Assembly (NCBI GenBank): GCA_963791905.1
Contig: CAWBTX010000004.1
Location: 620,001-684,000 of the forward strand
Direction of reading: 5' to 3'
DNA from: Gaiellasilicea sp963791905
Lineage (GTDB): Bacteria > Actinomycetota > Thermoleophilia > Gaiellales > Gaiellaceae
DNA: 64,000 nucleotides
The notes under the pieces are model-generated. The model did not search any database, was not told where the DNA came from, and worked only from the letters and a program-made list of their open reading frames with translations. Numbering within the stretch: position 1 is the stretch's first letter; each line of letters starts with the position of its first letter. Position numbers and translations under genes: made by a program. Below are positions 1 to 8,896 of this stretch, piece by piece.

Positions 1-154
1 GCGGCGAGCCGCTGCGCGCGAACGTATCGGCGGCGAGCTGTTCGAGCCGGTCCGGTTCGCGCGATCCGCTGAAGAACACCTCGTGCCCGGCGCGGGCGAA
101 CAGCTTTCCCGCGTTCCCGCCTACTCGCCCGGCGCCAACGATTCCGATTCTCAT
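1..154 (-). CDS. NAD(P)-binding F420-dependent NADP reductase-like protein (N-terminal part)
   Basis: The window holds only the first 51 codons; the gene runs off the left edge. The ATG at 154 opens MRIGIVGAGRVGGNAGKLFA, a classic beta-alpha-beta dinucleotide-binding start with a GxGxxG-type glycine motif. It is followed by a GHEVFFSGSREPDRL stretch in which the region after the second strand would contact the NADP phosphate. This pattern is typical of the FNO-like family (NADPH:F420 oxidoreductase and related NAD-binding proteins). Substrate and partner cannot be told from the fragment. The next gene leftward is outside the window. The 239 bases between this start and the terminator at 394 hold no convincing gene. 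Confidence 0.75.
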   Translation of the reverse strand, partial: MRIGIVGAGRVGGNAGKLFARAGHEVFFSGSREPDRLEQLAADTFARSGSP

Positions 155-393
155 GAACCGCTCCTTGTCGCGTCGTTGCTCCAAAGCGTGGCGGCGTCCA
201 AGGGGCGGCCCGGTAGGTCCTGGCGATTACCCGATAGCCGTTCGTGCGGCATGGACGCCACCGCTCGCCGCGCTCAAGGATTGGACGTTCCTGTCCGGCC
301 TGGGTTCATGGTCCCGTGGGGGAACGGTCTGATACTCGGCTACCTGATCCCGTCCGTCGAGCCGATTCCGGGGTCGAGCCACTGATACTTCCA

Positions 394-426
394 GGCGCAG
401 AACCGCCGACGTGGCGGTTCTGCGCC
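394..426 (-). terminator. Terminator after the sugar ABC operon
   Basis: A perfect 14-base inverted repeat (GGCGCAGAACCGCC and its complement) encloses a 5-base loop. It begins 11 bases after the stop codon of the minus-strand substrate-binding protein gene. There is no clear T-run, which is usual for high-GC terminators. Confidence 0.8.
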
Positions 427-436
427 GTGGAAATTC

Positions 437-1852
437 CTACACGAGTCCCTGGTTCTTCCACTTCCGGTAGATGTCCTGCGCCTTGCGCGCGAAGGCCGAG
501 ACGCCCTCGGCAGGGGTGGACTTGCCCTGCGCGACCTCGGCGAACATCTGCGGGATGAGGAATGTGTTGTAGATCTCGTCCATCACCGGCGTCGTGTTGC
601 CCGGATGGCCCGGGTTCGTCGTGTACTTCTCGGCGATCGTCGTGAGGACGGTGTACTTGCCTCTCGGCTTGTGCGTGTCCTGCGCGGACATCTTGCGGAT
701 TTCCTTGAACCCGCCCTTGATCGCGCCCGTCCAGGCAGGGAAGTTGTAGTACTGGCTGCGAACGAAGTGCTCGCGGTAGCCGAGCTGCTGGTCCACGAGG
801 TACTTCCTCGCCGCCTCCTTGTTCTTCGCGAACTTCCAGATCACGAAGACGCCCATCACGTGCTCGTTGCCCATGCGCATGTGCGGGCCGCGTGGGATCG
901 ACGAGAGCCAGGTGTCGTCCGAGAGGGCCGTGTTCCCGGAGTTCTCGGCCGAGCGCACGATCGAGATTGCGTTCAGCGCCACCGACAGCCGACCCGCGAG
1001 GAACGCCTGGTTGTTCGACGCGGCAGTCCACGCGAAGACCTCGTCGGTCATGCCGTTGCGGTAGATGTCGCGCATGACCGTCAGCGCCTCGATCGCGCCC
1101 CTCCTGTTCGAGCCTTGGCCGATGACGATCCGGTTCTCTTCGTTCTGGATGAACCCGCCGTAGCAATAGAGGAGCGACGTCAGCATCATGTTCGAGTCGA
1201 TCTCGTTCGACATGCCGAGGCCGACGGGATGGCCGTCCGCCTTGAGCTTCGGGGCTCCCTTTCGAAGGTCCTCCCAGGTGTTGAGGCTGACCCCCGCTTC
1301 CTGTAGGTAGCTGCGGCGGTACTGCACCGGGTCGGGCGCGTAGTCGTCCGGGAAGCCGTAGAACTGCTTCGTCTTCGGGTTGTAGGTGCTCTTCCTCGCG
1401 ACCCTCGACATCGGCCCGAGCTTCTTGCTGACCTCCTGCACGAGGTCGGTCACGGGAACGACCTGCTTCTGGAACGTCGACGGCGGCGAGATGAACCAGA
1501 ACAGGTCGTGACCGCTCTGTGCCGCGACCTGCGATGCCCCTGTGCTGTAGAGCAGGGCGTTGTTGATGTGGTCGACCTTGACCTCGACGTCGTTCGCCTC
1601 GCCCCATCGCTTGACGTAGGTGTTGTCGAGCCAGGTGTCGTAGGCGGGGACGAAGTGGGCCCACTGCATGATCCTGAGCTCTCCCGCGAGCTGCTTCTTC
1701 GCGTGCTGGAGCGGGCCGTAGAACCCCAGAGCTCGGTCGGTCAGGCCGCCGAACATGCCGATGGCGAAGGCAGCGGCGGTTCCCCTCTTGAGCAGGTCAC
1801 CTCGGGTCAGTTCCGAGTTCGGCCGCACGAGCTCGTCGGCTACATCTGCCAC
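437..1852 (-). CDS. Sugar-type ABC transporter substrate-binding protein (family 1)
   Basis: This is a 471-residue extracytoplasmic solute-binding protein, the ligand-capturing part of a carbohydrate ABC importer. The N-terminus has a twin-arginine-like or Sec-like leader (TRGDLLKRG followed by a hydrophobic AAAFAIGMFGGL). It lacks a strict RR pair and has no lipobox cysteine, so how it is held at the membrane is unclear. The body shows family-1 features such as GHDLFWFISPPSTF and a conserved aromatic WTG segment near the C-terminus. The start is GTG 1852, chosen for the strong AGGAGG-like site a few bases upstream. It is the last gene of a three-gene minus operon after two permeases and is followed by a perfect terminator hairpin. 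The substrate is unknown. Confidence 0.85.
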   Translation of the reverse strand: MADVADELVRPNSELTRGDLLKRGTAAAFAIGMFGGLTDRALGFYGPLQHAKKQLAGELRIMQWAHFVPAYDTWLDNTYVKRWGEANDVEVKVDHINNALLYSTGASQVAAQSGHDLFWFISPPSTFQKQVVPVTDLVQEVSKKLGPMSRVARKSTYNPKTKQFYGFPDDYAPDPVQYRRSYLQEAGVSLNTWEDLRKGAPKLKADGHPVGLGMSNEIDSNMMLTSLLYCYGGFIQNEENRIVIGQGSNRRGAIEALTVMRDIYRNGMTDEVFAWTAASNNQAFLAGRLSVALNAISIVRSAENSGNTALSDDTWLSSIPRGPHMRMGNEHVMGVFVIWKFAKNKEAARKYLVDQQLGYREHFVRSQYYNFPAWTGAIKGGFKEIRKMSAQDTHKPRGKYTVLTTIAEKYTTNPGHPGNTTPVMDEIYNTFLIPQMFAEVAQGKSTPAEGVSAFARKAQDIYRKWKNQGLV

Positions 1853-1876
1853 AGGTTCCTCCTTTCTCCTCGATTC

Positions 1877-2740
1877 TTAGCGGAACGCGCCTCCTGTAAA
1901 CCCCTTGATGAAACGGTCGAGGAAGGCGTTGTAGAGAAGCGCGAGCGGGATGGCCGGAATCAGCGTCGCCGCCATCAGCGACTGCCAGAAGAAGACATCC
2001 CCCCGGATCAGGTCGTTCGGGATGCCGGCGGACACCGTCCGTTGCTCGGAGCTCGAGATGAACGTGAACGCGTAGATGAACTCGTTGACGCAGAGAGAGA
2101 AGGAGAAGATGACCACCGTCAGGATCCCTGGGAGCGAGATCGGAAAGATGATCAGGAAGAGCGCCTTCAGTCGCGACGCACCGTCGATCAGCGCCGCGTC
2201 CTCGAGCTCCTGCGGAATGGTCTTGAAGAAGCCCATCAGGAGCCACGTCGCGAAGGGCACCGTGAAGGACGGGTAGATGAGGATCAGCGACCAGAGCGAG
2301 TCCTTGAGGTCGAGCTGCGTGATGAGCCGCGAGAGCGGGAGGAAGAGCAGCGTCGGCGGGATCAAGTAGACGAGGAAGATGGCGACCCCTGCGCTCTGAC
2401 CCCACCCGCCCGCCAGGCGCGCGAGCGCGTAGCCCGCCGGCATGGCCAGGAGCAGCGTGATGCCCACGACTGCTGCGCCGACGAGCGCCGTGTTCAGCAA
2501 CCACGTCGGATAGTTGGTGTCCTGGAAGAGGAACGTGACGTGCTCGGTTGTCGCGTAGTTCCAGAAGTCCCAGTGGAAGCCACCCTCGAGGTCGTTGTAG
2601 AGGTACGGAGAGTGCTCCACGTTCGCGAGGTCGAGGTTCGTCTTGAACATCGTCACGAGCGCGAAGTAGAAGGGAAACGCAAGCAGGATCGCGAACGGCA
2701 CGACCACTGCATAGGTCAGGCTCTTCTGGCGCCACGTCAT
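1877..2740 (-). CDS. Carbohydrate ABC transporter permease, MalG type
   Basis: This inner-membrane permease of about 287 residues has six predicted membrane segments. It starts MTWRQKSLTYAVVVPFAI and contains the cytoplasmic EAA loop (EDAALIDGASRLKALFLIIF) that docks on the ATPase. Its length and topology fit the MalG/CUT1 family. The ATG at 2740 overlaps the TGA of the upstream permease by one base (TGATG), which implies translational coupling. A longer open frame extends upstream, but it would run through the preceding permease and is not real. Together with the MalF-like partner, the binding protein and the divergent ATPase it makes a complete CUT1 importer. Confidence 0.9.
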   Translation of the reverse strand: MTWRQKSLTYAVVVPFAILLAFPFYFALVTMFKTNLDLANVEHSPYLYNDLEGGFHWDFWNYATTEHVTFLFQDTNYPTWLLNTALVGAAVVGITLLLAMPAGYALARLAGGWGQSAGVAIFLVYLIPPTLLFLPLSRLITQLDLKDSLWSLILIYPSFTVPFATWLLMGFFKTIPQELEDAALIDGASRLKALFLIIFPISLPGILTVVIFSFSLCVNEFIYAFTFISSSEQRTVSAGIPNDLIRGDVFFWQSLMAATLIPAIPLALLYNAFLDRFIKGFTGGAFR

Positions 2741-3714
2741 CAGCTCACCTGCGCCCTTCGAGCGAAGAACAGCATCGCCACGCTGACGAGCACGAGCAGC
2801 GGGAACAGGAACAGCGAGATCGCTGCGCCCTCGCCGAGGGAGCCACCGTCGATGCCGATGAAGTAGGCCCAGGTAGGCAACACCTGCGTCGAGTTGAAGG
2901 GCCCGCCGCGGGTGAGGATGTAGACGACGGCGAAGTCGACCGCGGTGAACACGATCCCGAAGAGGACTGCCACGAGCGCGATCGGGAGCTGTAGCGGGAT
3001 GTCGACGTACCAGAGCTTCTTCACGCCCGTCGCGCCGTCGATCCTCGCGGCGTCCTCGACCTCGTTGGGAATCGACGCACGACCCGCGATGAAGATCACG
3101 ACGGCGAAGGGGAGGATCCGCCAGGCGTGCACGAGCGTGATCGCGATGAGCGCGAGATTGGGGCGGCCGAGCCACTGCAACGGCACCTGCGCGTCCTCCT
3201 CGATGTTCAGAGCGCTGAGGAGCCAGACGAGGCCGTTGTCCAGACTGAGCCTCGCCAAGGTCCAGTTGACGACGCTGTACAGGGAGTCGAGAAGCCACAG
3301 CCAGGCGATGGTCGAGAGGACGACCGGAGCGGCCCAGGGGAGCACGACGAAGAAGCGCACGATCCACTTGCCACGGAAGTCACGGACAAGGAAGTTCGAG
3401 AGGACGGCGGCACCGACGAGGACGATCGCCTGCGACGCCAGCGTGAAGATGAACGTGTTACGGAGCGCGCGGCGAAAGTTCTCGTCTTGCCAGGCGTTCG
3501 TGAAATTGTCGAAGCCGACCCAGTCGCCGCTCAGCGAGCCGCCGATGGCGTTCGTAAAGCTGAGGTAGATCGCCCAGACGAACGGAACCCCGACGACGAG
3601 CACCATGAAGAGGACGGCAGGGGCGATGAGAAGCGGCGCGAGGACACGACGGCTCTCCAAAGCAAGCCGCAAGCGGCTGGGAGCCGGCTTCGCCCGAGCA
3701 GCCTGCGCCTCCAT
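2740..3714 (-). CDS. Carbohydrate ABC transporter permease, MalF type
   Basis: First gene of the minus-strand operon. It encodes a permease of about 324 residues with a cytoplasmic N-terminus (MEAQAARAKPAPSRLRLA), a first membrane helix near residue 30 and an EAA loop (EDAARIDGATGVKKLWYVDI). The frame can be extended to a GTG at 3756, but that would abut the divergent ATPase start, so ATG 3714 is preferred. The 42-base gap to the plus-strand ATPase gene must carry both promoters; a TAGCAT box lies 11 bases upstream of this ATG. It pairs with the MalG-like protein to form the transmembrane channel. Confidence 0.88.
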   Translation of the reverse strand: MEAQAARAKPAPSRLRLALESRRVLAPLLIAPAVLFMVLVVGVPFVWAIYLSFTNAIGGSLSGDWVGFDNFTNAWQDENFRRALRNTFIFTLASQAIVLVGAAVLSNFLVRDFRGKWIVRFFVVLPWAAPVVLSTIAWLWLLDSLYSVVNWTLARLSLDNGLVWLLSALNIEEDAQVPLQWLGRPNLALIAITLVHAWRILPFAVVIFIAGRASIPNEVEDAARIDGATGVKKLWYVDIPLQLPIALVAVLFGIVFTAVDFAVVYILTRGGPFNSTQVLPTWAYFIGIDGGSLGEGAAISLFLFPLLVLVSVAMLFFARRAQVS

Positions 3715-3756
3715 CCGAGGAGCGGATGCTAGTAGATTGGCCGCCGGAGGTTCCAC

Positions 3757-4974
3757 GTGGCCGAGATCGCCCTCGAGCGTCTGACGAAGGTCTATCCCGA
3801 CGGCACGGAGGCCGTCACCGAACTCGATCTCGAGGTCGACGCGGGCGAGTTCGTCGTCTTCGTCGGCCCGTCCGGCTGCGGCAAGACGACGGCGCTGCGG
3901 ATGGTCGCCGGTCTCGAGACGGTCACGTCAGGGAACGTGAGAATCGACGGTCAGGTCGTGAACGACCTCCCCCCGAAGGACCGTGACATCGCCATGGTCT
4001 TCCAGAACTACGCGCTGTATCCGCACATGACGGCGGCGAGGAACATGGGTTTCGCGCTCAGGATGCAGGGCGTCCCCAAGGGCGAGATCGATCGTCGCGT
4101 GCGCGAGGCGGCGCGCATCCTCGGACTGACGGACTCGTTGCAGAAGAAGCCGCGGACACTTTCGGGCGGCCAGCGCCAGCGAGTCGCCATGGGACGCGCG
4201 ATCGTCCGCAACCCGCAGGCGTTCCTCATGGACGAGCCGCTCTCGAACCTCGACGCGAAACTTCGGGTCGAGATGCGTGCGGAGATCGCGCGAATCCAGA
4301 GAGACCTCGCCGTGACGACCGTCTACGTCACGCACGACCAGATCGAGGCAATGACGATGGGCGATCGCGTCGCGGTCATGCGGAACGGCTTGCTGCAGCA
4401 GGTGGACACGCCACAGGTGCTCTACGAGAGGCCGCGCAATCTGTTCGTCGCGGAGTTCATCGGCTCGCCGGCGATGAACCTCGTCGTCGCCGAGCTCGCC
4501 CGCGAGGACGGCGCGCTCTGGGCGCGCTTCGGCGAGCATCGCCTGCGCCTCGCCGAAACCACACTCACGCGCCATCCCGGCCTCGAGCGGTTCGAAGGGC
4601 GCTCGATCGCGCTGGGGATCCGGCCGGAGGACATGGAGGATGCATCGCTCACGGGCGAGGGCGCTCCGGACCGTCGGCTGTCTGTCGTCTGCGACATCCG
4701 CGAGGACATGGGCTCCGAGGTCTACGTCCACTTCAACATCGCCGCTCAGCCGCTCGCAACGAAGGAAGTGCTCGAGGCGCACGTCGTCGAGTCCACCGAG
4801 GACGCGGAGGCGAGACTCGCCGCCGAGCAGGCGCGCGGGAGCGGGGCTCGGTTCGTCGCGCGGCTCGATCGAACCACCAGCGCGAAGGAGCAGGAGAAGC
4901 TCGAGGTGGCAGTCGACGTCGAACGCCTGCACTTCTTCGACGCGGAGACCGGCCTCGCGGTGCGCGCGGCGTAG
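3757..4974 (+). CDS. Sugar ABC transporter ATP-binding protein (MalK/UgpC/MsmK type)
   Basis: A 405-residue ATPase of the CUT1 class that energises the divergently encoded permeases. Visible motifs are Walker A (GPSGCGKTT), the Q-loop (FQNYALYPH), the ABC signature (LSGGQRQR), Walker B (FLMDEPLSNLD) and the switch His (YVTHDQ). The C-terminal 160 residues form the TOBE/regulatory domain expected of MalK relatives, with an unusual acidic, Lys-rich insertion near residue 340. The GTG start at 3757 is supported by GGAGG six bases upstream. ATPases of this class often serve several importers, which fits its separate promoter. Confidence 0.92.
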   Translation: MAEIALERLTKVYPDGTEAVTELDLEVDAGEFVVFVGPSGCGKTTALRMVAGLETVTSGNVRIDGQVVNDLPPKDRDIAMVFQNYALYPHMTAARNMGFALRMQGVPKGEIDRRVREAARILGLTDSLQKKPRTLSGGQRQRVAMGRAIVRNPQAFLMDEPLSNLDAKLRVEMRAEIARIQRDLAVTTVYVTHDQIEAMTMGDRVAVMRNGLLQQVDTPQVLYERPRNLFVAEFIGSPAMNLVVAELAREDGALWARFGEHRLRLAETTLTRHPGLERFEGRSIALGIRPEDMEDASLTGEGAPDRRLSVVCDIREDMGSEVYVHFNIAAQPLATKEVLEAHVVESTEDAEARLAAEQARGSGARFVARLDRTTSAKEQEKLEVAVDVERLHFFDAETGLAVRAA

Positions 4975-4998
4975 GAGGTAACGTACGTCATTATCCGT

Positions 4999-5004
4999 TA
5001 GAGT
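4999..5004 (+). promoter_or_regulatory. Leaderless -10 box (TAGAGT) for the HTH-DUF2087 gene
   Basis: TAGAGT lies exactly six bases before the ATG at 5011 and there is no ribosome binding site. This is the geometry expected of a leaderless actinobacterial transcript. A partial inverted repeat, TAACGTACG with CGTTAGAGTACG, surrounds it and could be an operator. Confidence 0.5.
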
Positions 5005-5010
5005 ACGCCA

Positions 5011-5475
5011 ATGTCCCAGATCGTCCTCTACACGGCAGGTGAAGTCGCCGAGCTCCTGCGGCTGAACCATCAGGTCGTGCAGCGGAAGCTCCAGGCAGGA
5101 GACATCCCGGGGTACCGCATCGGCCGCGAATGGCGCGTCGAGCATTCGCAGCTCATGGACTGGCTCGAGAAGCACTCCAACCGGCGCTCGTCCTCGGGCG
5201 CCGCAAAGGTGCTCCGGGCGTTCCTCGACGAGGAGGGCCGACTGCGCTCGATCCCCGTCTCGCAGGCCAAGCGGGCCGTCGTCCTCGAGTACCTCGCAGA
5301 CCAGCTCGAGGCCGGCCGGACGTACGGTGAACGCGAGTTGAGCGGAGTGTTGCGGCGGTTCCACGACGACGTCGCCACGCTGCGGCGAGAGCTCGTCGGC
5401 GCCAAGCTGGTCGTGAGGACGACCGACGGCGTCTACAAGCTCGCGGCCAGGAGCGACCCAAGACGGCGGCCATGA
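5011..5475 (+). CDS. Helix-turn-helix (excisionase-type) DNA-binding protein with DUF2087 domain
   Basis: A 154-residue two-domain protein. Residues about 6-52 form a MerR/excisionase-like winged helix (YTAGEVAELLRLNHQVVQRK, then GYRIGREWRVE and the Trp-containing LMDWLEKH). Residues about 68-140 match DUF2087: FLDEEGRLRSIPVSQAKRA, then RTYGERELSGVLRRFHDDVA and LRRELV. DUF2087 is usually found at the end of transcription regulators. The start is ATG 5011, apparently leaderless. It follows the sugar ABC ATPase by 36 bases and could regulate that importer, but this is inferred only from position. Confidence 0.85.
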   Translation: MSQIVLYTAGEVAELLRLNHQVVQRKLQAGDIPGYRIGREWRVEHSQLMDWLEKHSNRRSSSGAAKVLRAFLDEEGRLRSIPVSQAKRAVVLEYLADQLEAGRTYGERELSGVLRRFHDDVATLRRELVGAKLVVRTTDGVYKLAARSDPRRRP

Positions 5476-5503
5476 TGCGGCCGCAGCTCGTGGTGCCGCA
5501 CTG

Positions 5504-5522
5504 CGTTCGCTCGTCGCGAACG
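5504..5522 (+). terminator. Possible terminator hairpin
   Basis: Seven-base arms CGTTCGC and GCGAACG enclose a 5-base loop 28 bases after the stop of the HTH gene. The stem is short and lacks a T-run, so termination is only possible. Confidence 0.35.
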
Positions 5523-5646
5523 GCACGAACCAAAAAGCGCCGGTTTGCAGGGATAAAGCGAGCCCGGGGCAAAGCGCCGCAGAGGCCGGACACTTGACGG
5601 CCGTCGGCAGGTGGGTCATGATTCCTGCTCATTCCGAGGGGTGCCG

Positions 5647-7672
5647 ATGGTCGCTCAGACCGTACACCTGCGGCGGAATCGGTGGTCGCTTGCGCGGCCG
5701 GCACGACTCTTCGTACTTTCCGGGTTGCTGGCCTTCGCCGGCGGCCTCTGTTGGCCTGGCGCCGCTGCGGCGGCGACGCTCTCCGTCTGCCAGCAGGCGG
5801 CGCGGCCCACACGACCATCCAATCGGCTGTGACCGCAGCCGCAGCGGGCGACCGGATCGAGGTGTGCGCCGGCAACTTCACCGAGCAGGTCGTGGTGACC
5901 AAGAGCTTGACGATCGTCGGCGCCGGCGCCGCTGCAGACAAGGATCGTCCTGCCCGCCACGGCCGGACCGGGCACTAGGACGGCGTCACGATCAGCGGCA
6001 GCGGCGTCGTCGTCGACCTGAGCGGCTTCACGATCACCGGCCTCGATCGGGCGATCTGCGGCGGTCTGCTCTCCGGGGTGTTCGTCCGAGACGGCGCGAA
6101 CGCGACGATTCACGACAACGTGATCACGGCCCAGCGAGCAAACCCGCTCAACGGCTGCCAGAAGGGGAGTCGGCATCCGCGTCGGCCGGGCCGCAGCGTC
6201 GCCAGACGAGCGGCACCGCGACGATCGCCAACAATGTGATCACCGACTACCAGAAGGGCGGGATCGTGGTCGACGGCCCTGGTTCGGCTGCGACGATCAC
6301 GAACAACGTCGATCACGGGAGTCGGCCCAACCGATCTCGTCGCGCAGAACGGCATCCAGGTGAGCCGGCAGGCGACCGCGACAGTCTCCGGCAACACGGT
6401 GTCCGCGGAACGTTTACACGGGAACAGAAGGCGAAGTCGATCGGGATCCTGCTCTTCGACGCTCTCAGCGACGTCACCGTCTCGAACAACACGATCTCCG
6501 CCAGCGACTGGGGGATCGGGATCTCCTCGCGTCGTCCCGAGGCGGCGTGGTCGCTGTGCGCGCGAACACGATCAGGGCGGCGAACGCGGGATCATCGTCG
6601 ACGGGGCCGACAGTCAACACGCTAGTCGAGTCGAACAAGACAAACGGCGCGGCGTCGGTCGGGATCGACGTCGACGAGCAACCGCGAGCGAGAACACCTT
6701 CGAGGGCAACGAGGCGAGCGGTGCCAGCGGCGACCGCAATTTCGACTGCCGCGACGCGCTCGCTTGGAAACCGCAGCAACGGCACCGCGAACATCTGGAC
6801 AGACAACACCGGCGCGACCGCGACACCGGACGGGATCTGCTCTCCCGCGGCAGCGCCACCGACGCCTCCGCCGGTGGAGATCGACACGCCGGTGGTGATC
6901 GTGCTGCCGCCGAGGGACGCGAGCCCGGAGCAGCCGGCCAGCCCGCGAGCCGGAGCAGCCGGGCCAGCCGGAGCAGCCGGCGCAGCCGGTGCAGCCCGCC
7001 GGCCCAGTGGCGGAGGCCGCCGCGAACGAGATCATCACCAAGATGCAGGACGCCCAGATCAAGTCCTGCCTGATCGAGCTGCGTTCGCGCGGGCCGATTA
7101 AGCTGGTCGTCGCCCGCGGCCTTGCCCGGGCCCCTGCCGGCGGCAGAGGACAGATGGTGATCCGGGTCGGCATTCAGCCAAGGGGCGAGCAGCTCCTCTC
7201 GAAGCAGATCGGCGGGGTCGTCGTCGACGTGCGCGCTGTTTGCCGGACGGCGTCGAATGAGGTGCGTGCGGGCGTGAAGTCCGCGCGCGCGGTGCTTGCA
7301 ATCGAGCGGGTGGTCACGACCCCAGGCTCGTGGGTGCCCGACCAGCCGATTCTCACCCCGGTCGGCCAGAGCTTCGTCGACGACCTGCGCAAGCGGATGG
7401 TGGCGATCGTCGGCATCCGCTGCGACGGCCACACGGCCACGTGGCCGCTGAGTCCCGCCGACCCGATGACGCTTTCCTCCGCGCGCGCCCGACTGGTCTG
7501 CGCCGAGCTGCAGCGCACCGGCGGCTTCACGGCGAATCCGTCAATCGTCCCTCACGGGCTGTCGGACCCGATCGCCACGAACGCCACCGAGGCCGGGCGG
7601 GCGGCGAACAGGCGGGTGGTGGTCACGTTCGTCCACCGGGTCTCGACGCGGACGAACAACGCCCGCTCCTGA
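5647..7672 (+). pseudogene. Broken secreted beta-helix protein with OmpA-like C-terminus
   Basis: The coding signal is continuous but hops between all three frames about ten times. It starts at ATG 5647 with a signal peptide (RPARLFVLSGLLAFAGGLCW, then GAAAAATLSVC). It then gives parallel beta-helix (PbH1/NosD-like) text such as TTIQSAVTAAAAGDRIEVC, FTEQVVVTKSLTIVGAG, VDLSGFTITGLD, ATIHDNVITA, ATIANNVITDYQKGGIVVDG and DVTVSNNTISASDWGIGI. A Pro/Gln/Glu-rich linker (EPEQPGQPEQPAQPVQP) leads into an OmpA-type peptidoglycan-binding domain. If the frameshifts are sequencing errors, this is one secreted protein of about 670 residues tethered to the wall. If they are real, it is a decayed gene. Confidence 0.6.
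6989..7672 (+). CDS. OmpA-like domain segment of the beta-helix protein
   Basis: The last intact frame of the broken gene, up to 227 residues. After a Pro-rich linker it reads AANEIITKMQDAQIKSCLIE, then two repeats of unclear function, and ends in an OmpA/MotB signature: GHTATWPLSPADPMTLSSAR, then LVCAELQRTGG and NATEAGRAANRRVVVTF. The expected GHTD is GHTA here, but the GRxxNRRV motif that binds diaminopimelate is intact. The GTG at 6989 is simply the first possible start in the frame. I think the true N-terminus is upstream in the beta-helix part. Confidence 0.6.
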   Translation: MQPAGPVAEAAANEIITKMQDAQIKSCLIELRSRGPIKLVVARGLARAPAGGRGQMVIRVGIQPRGEQLLSKQIGGVVVDVRAVCRTASNEVRAGVKSARAVLAIERVVTTPGSWVPDQPILTPVGQSFVDDLRKRMVAIVGIRCDGHTATWPLSPADPMTLSSARARLVCAELQRTGGFTANPSIVPHGLSDPIATNATEAGRAANRRVVVTFVHRVSTRTNNARS

Positions 7673-7896
7673 GTGGACGAGGGCGTGGCGCGCGATCGGC
7701 TTGGTCCCGCTGACCAATCGGTAAGACCAGGTTGAGAGGCGCCTGCTAGACGCTGCGGTCTGGCCTGAAGTTTGGTTCGGTGCGCTAGGCGAAATGCCGA
7801 CAAGTCGCGGCGAGCCCACATAGACGGCAACGAGACCGGGCGGCCCGTCGCACGACGCCCCTTGCCGGAGCGAGTTGAATTGCCAAGAAACGGAGG

Positions 7897-7931
7897 CTGG
7901 GCCTCGGCGTTTGCGTTCAGCCGAGGCCCAG
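7897..7931 (-). terminator. Hairpin at the end of the collagen-like gene
   Basis: Perfect 12-base arms (CTGGGCCTCGGC and its complement) enclose an 11-base loop. The loop contains the stop codon of the minus-strand gene, so the structure could end transcription from both sides. Confidence 0.55.
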
Positions 7932-8896
7932 CCGGGCTGTCAGTCGTCCCGTGGCGGCACGCGTCGTGGCTCCCGTGTGAAACGCGACCGATGTAGTCAC
8001 GTTGTAGAAGCCCTCGGGCAACTCGATGCTGGTCAACGACCCCACCCGGGAGCCCCCCGGGAGACTGAAGCAATCGGCCGTACCGCCGATGTCGACCGAC
8101 ACCGCCTCATACGTCGGCGTCGCGGATATCGGCTGCTTCGTGAGCGTCGCGAACCCGGTGAGGCCGGAGCCGTCCGCGTACTCGCAGTAAGTCCGCGGTT
8201 GCGGCGCAGTTACCTGCGTTCCATCCATCGAGATCGAAATGCGCGGATAGAAGACCACCGGTCCCGGAGCCGCTCGAGAGCGCTGCCGCCTTCACCGCAA
8301 CGAAGCAGGGACGCCGCGCGGCGTTGCACGTGAAGCGGAACGTCCCGCCTGTCGTGTCGGCGAGCGGCGATCCGAGCGCTGTCGAATACACGCTCCACGT
8401 CGAGGTCGAGGTCACCTCGCGTCACATCGATAGCGGCAACGCCGTACTCCGACGCCGGGGCACTCTGTCCGGGCGCGGCCAGCCGGACCGGCCGGGCCGG
8501 CGGGACCAGCCGGGCCAGCGGGACCAGCCGGGCCAGCCGGCCCCAGCGGGGCCTGCTGGCCCTTGGGCGCCCTGCGCACCTGCCGGGCCTGCTGGCCCTT
8601 GGGCGCCCTGCGCACCTGCCGGGCCTGCTGGCCCTTGGGCGCCCTGCGGGCCTGCCGGCCCTGCTCGGCCCCCTGATGTTCCACGAGATCTTCCTCGCGC
8701 CCTTCAGGCAGATCAAGAAGTTCAGGTCGCCGGATGTGGCCCTATTGCCCTTCGTGGCTGGCTCAACACACGCCGTGATGACGCCATTGCGGACGCCCGG
8801 CGCCTGGGTGTTGGTGGCTCCCGCGATCGCGGTAACCGCGGCGAACGCGACCGCTGCAGCGGCCGCCAGCAGCTTCGTCGATGGTGACCTCACCAT
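7917..8896 (-). CDS. Secreted collagen-like Gly-X-Y repeat protein (frameshifted)
   Basis: Starts at ATG 8896 with AAGGAG nine bases upstream and a signal peptide (KLLAAAAAVAFAAVTAIAGA). A short conserved module follows (VRNGVITACVEP, then LNFLICLKGARKISWNIRGP). This GVI.AC...ISWN..GP pattern is typical of secreted actinobacterial collagen-like proteins. About 30 Gly-X-Y triplets come next (GPAGPQGAQGPAGPAGAQGA and so on). The C-terminal 110 residues form an unknown globular domain (ISISMDGTQVTAPQPRTYCE through TARLGLG). At least three frame changes interrupt it, near 8675, 8540 and 8270. The repeat-rich DNA makes assembly error likely. The function is probably cell surface or matrix. Confidence 0.6.
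8549..8656 (-). repeat. Three tandem 36-bp repeats encoding collagen-like triplets
   Basis: Three consecutive 36-base units, the first two identical and the third with two changes, encode four Gly-X-Y triplets each on the minus strand. They sit inside the collagen-like gene. Such perfect repeats expand and contract easily. Confidence 0.85.

Noticed and set aside
306..1664. Long minus-strand frame (452 codons) overlapping the substrate-binding protein
   Set aside because: It is the out-of-frame shadow of the real gene; the composition is Arg/Gly/Pro-rich with no recognisable domain.
5011..5475. Excisionase-like HTH considered as part of a phage or integrative element
   Set aside because: It is fused to DUF2087 and no integrase or other mobile gene lies around it; a regulator is more likely.
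3928..5619. 563-codon minus-strand frame opposite the ABC ATPase and the HTH gene
   Set aside because: Antisense shadow produced by high GC; the plus strand holds clear ATPase and HTH motifs.
8549..8656. Three 36-base direct repeats considered as a CRISPR array
   Set aside because: Units are directly tandem with no spacers and encode Gly-X-Y collagen triplets in the minus-strand gene.
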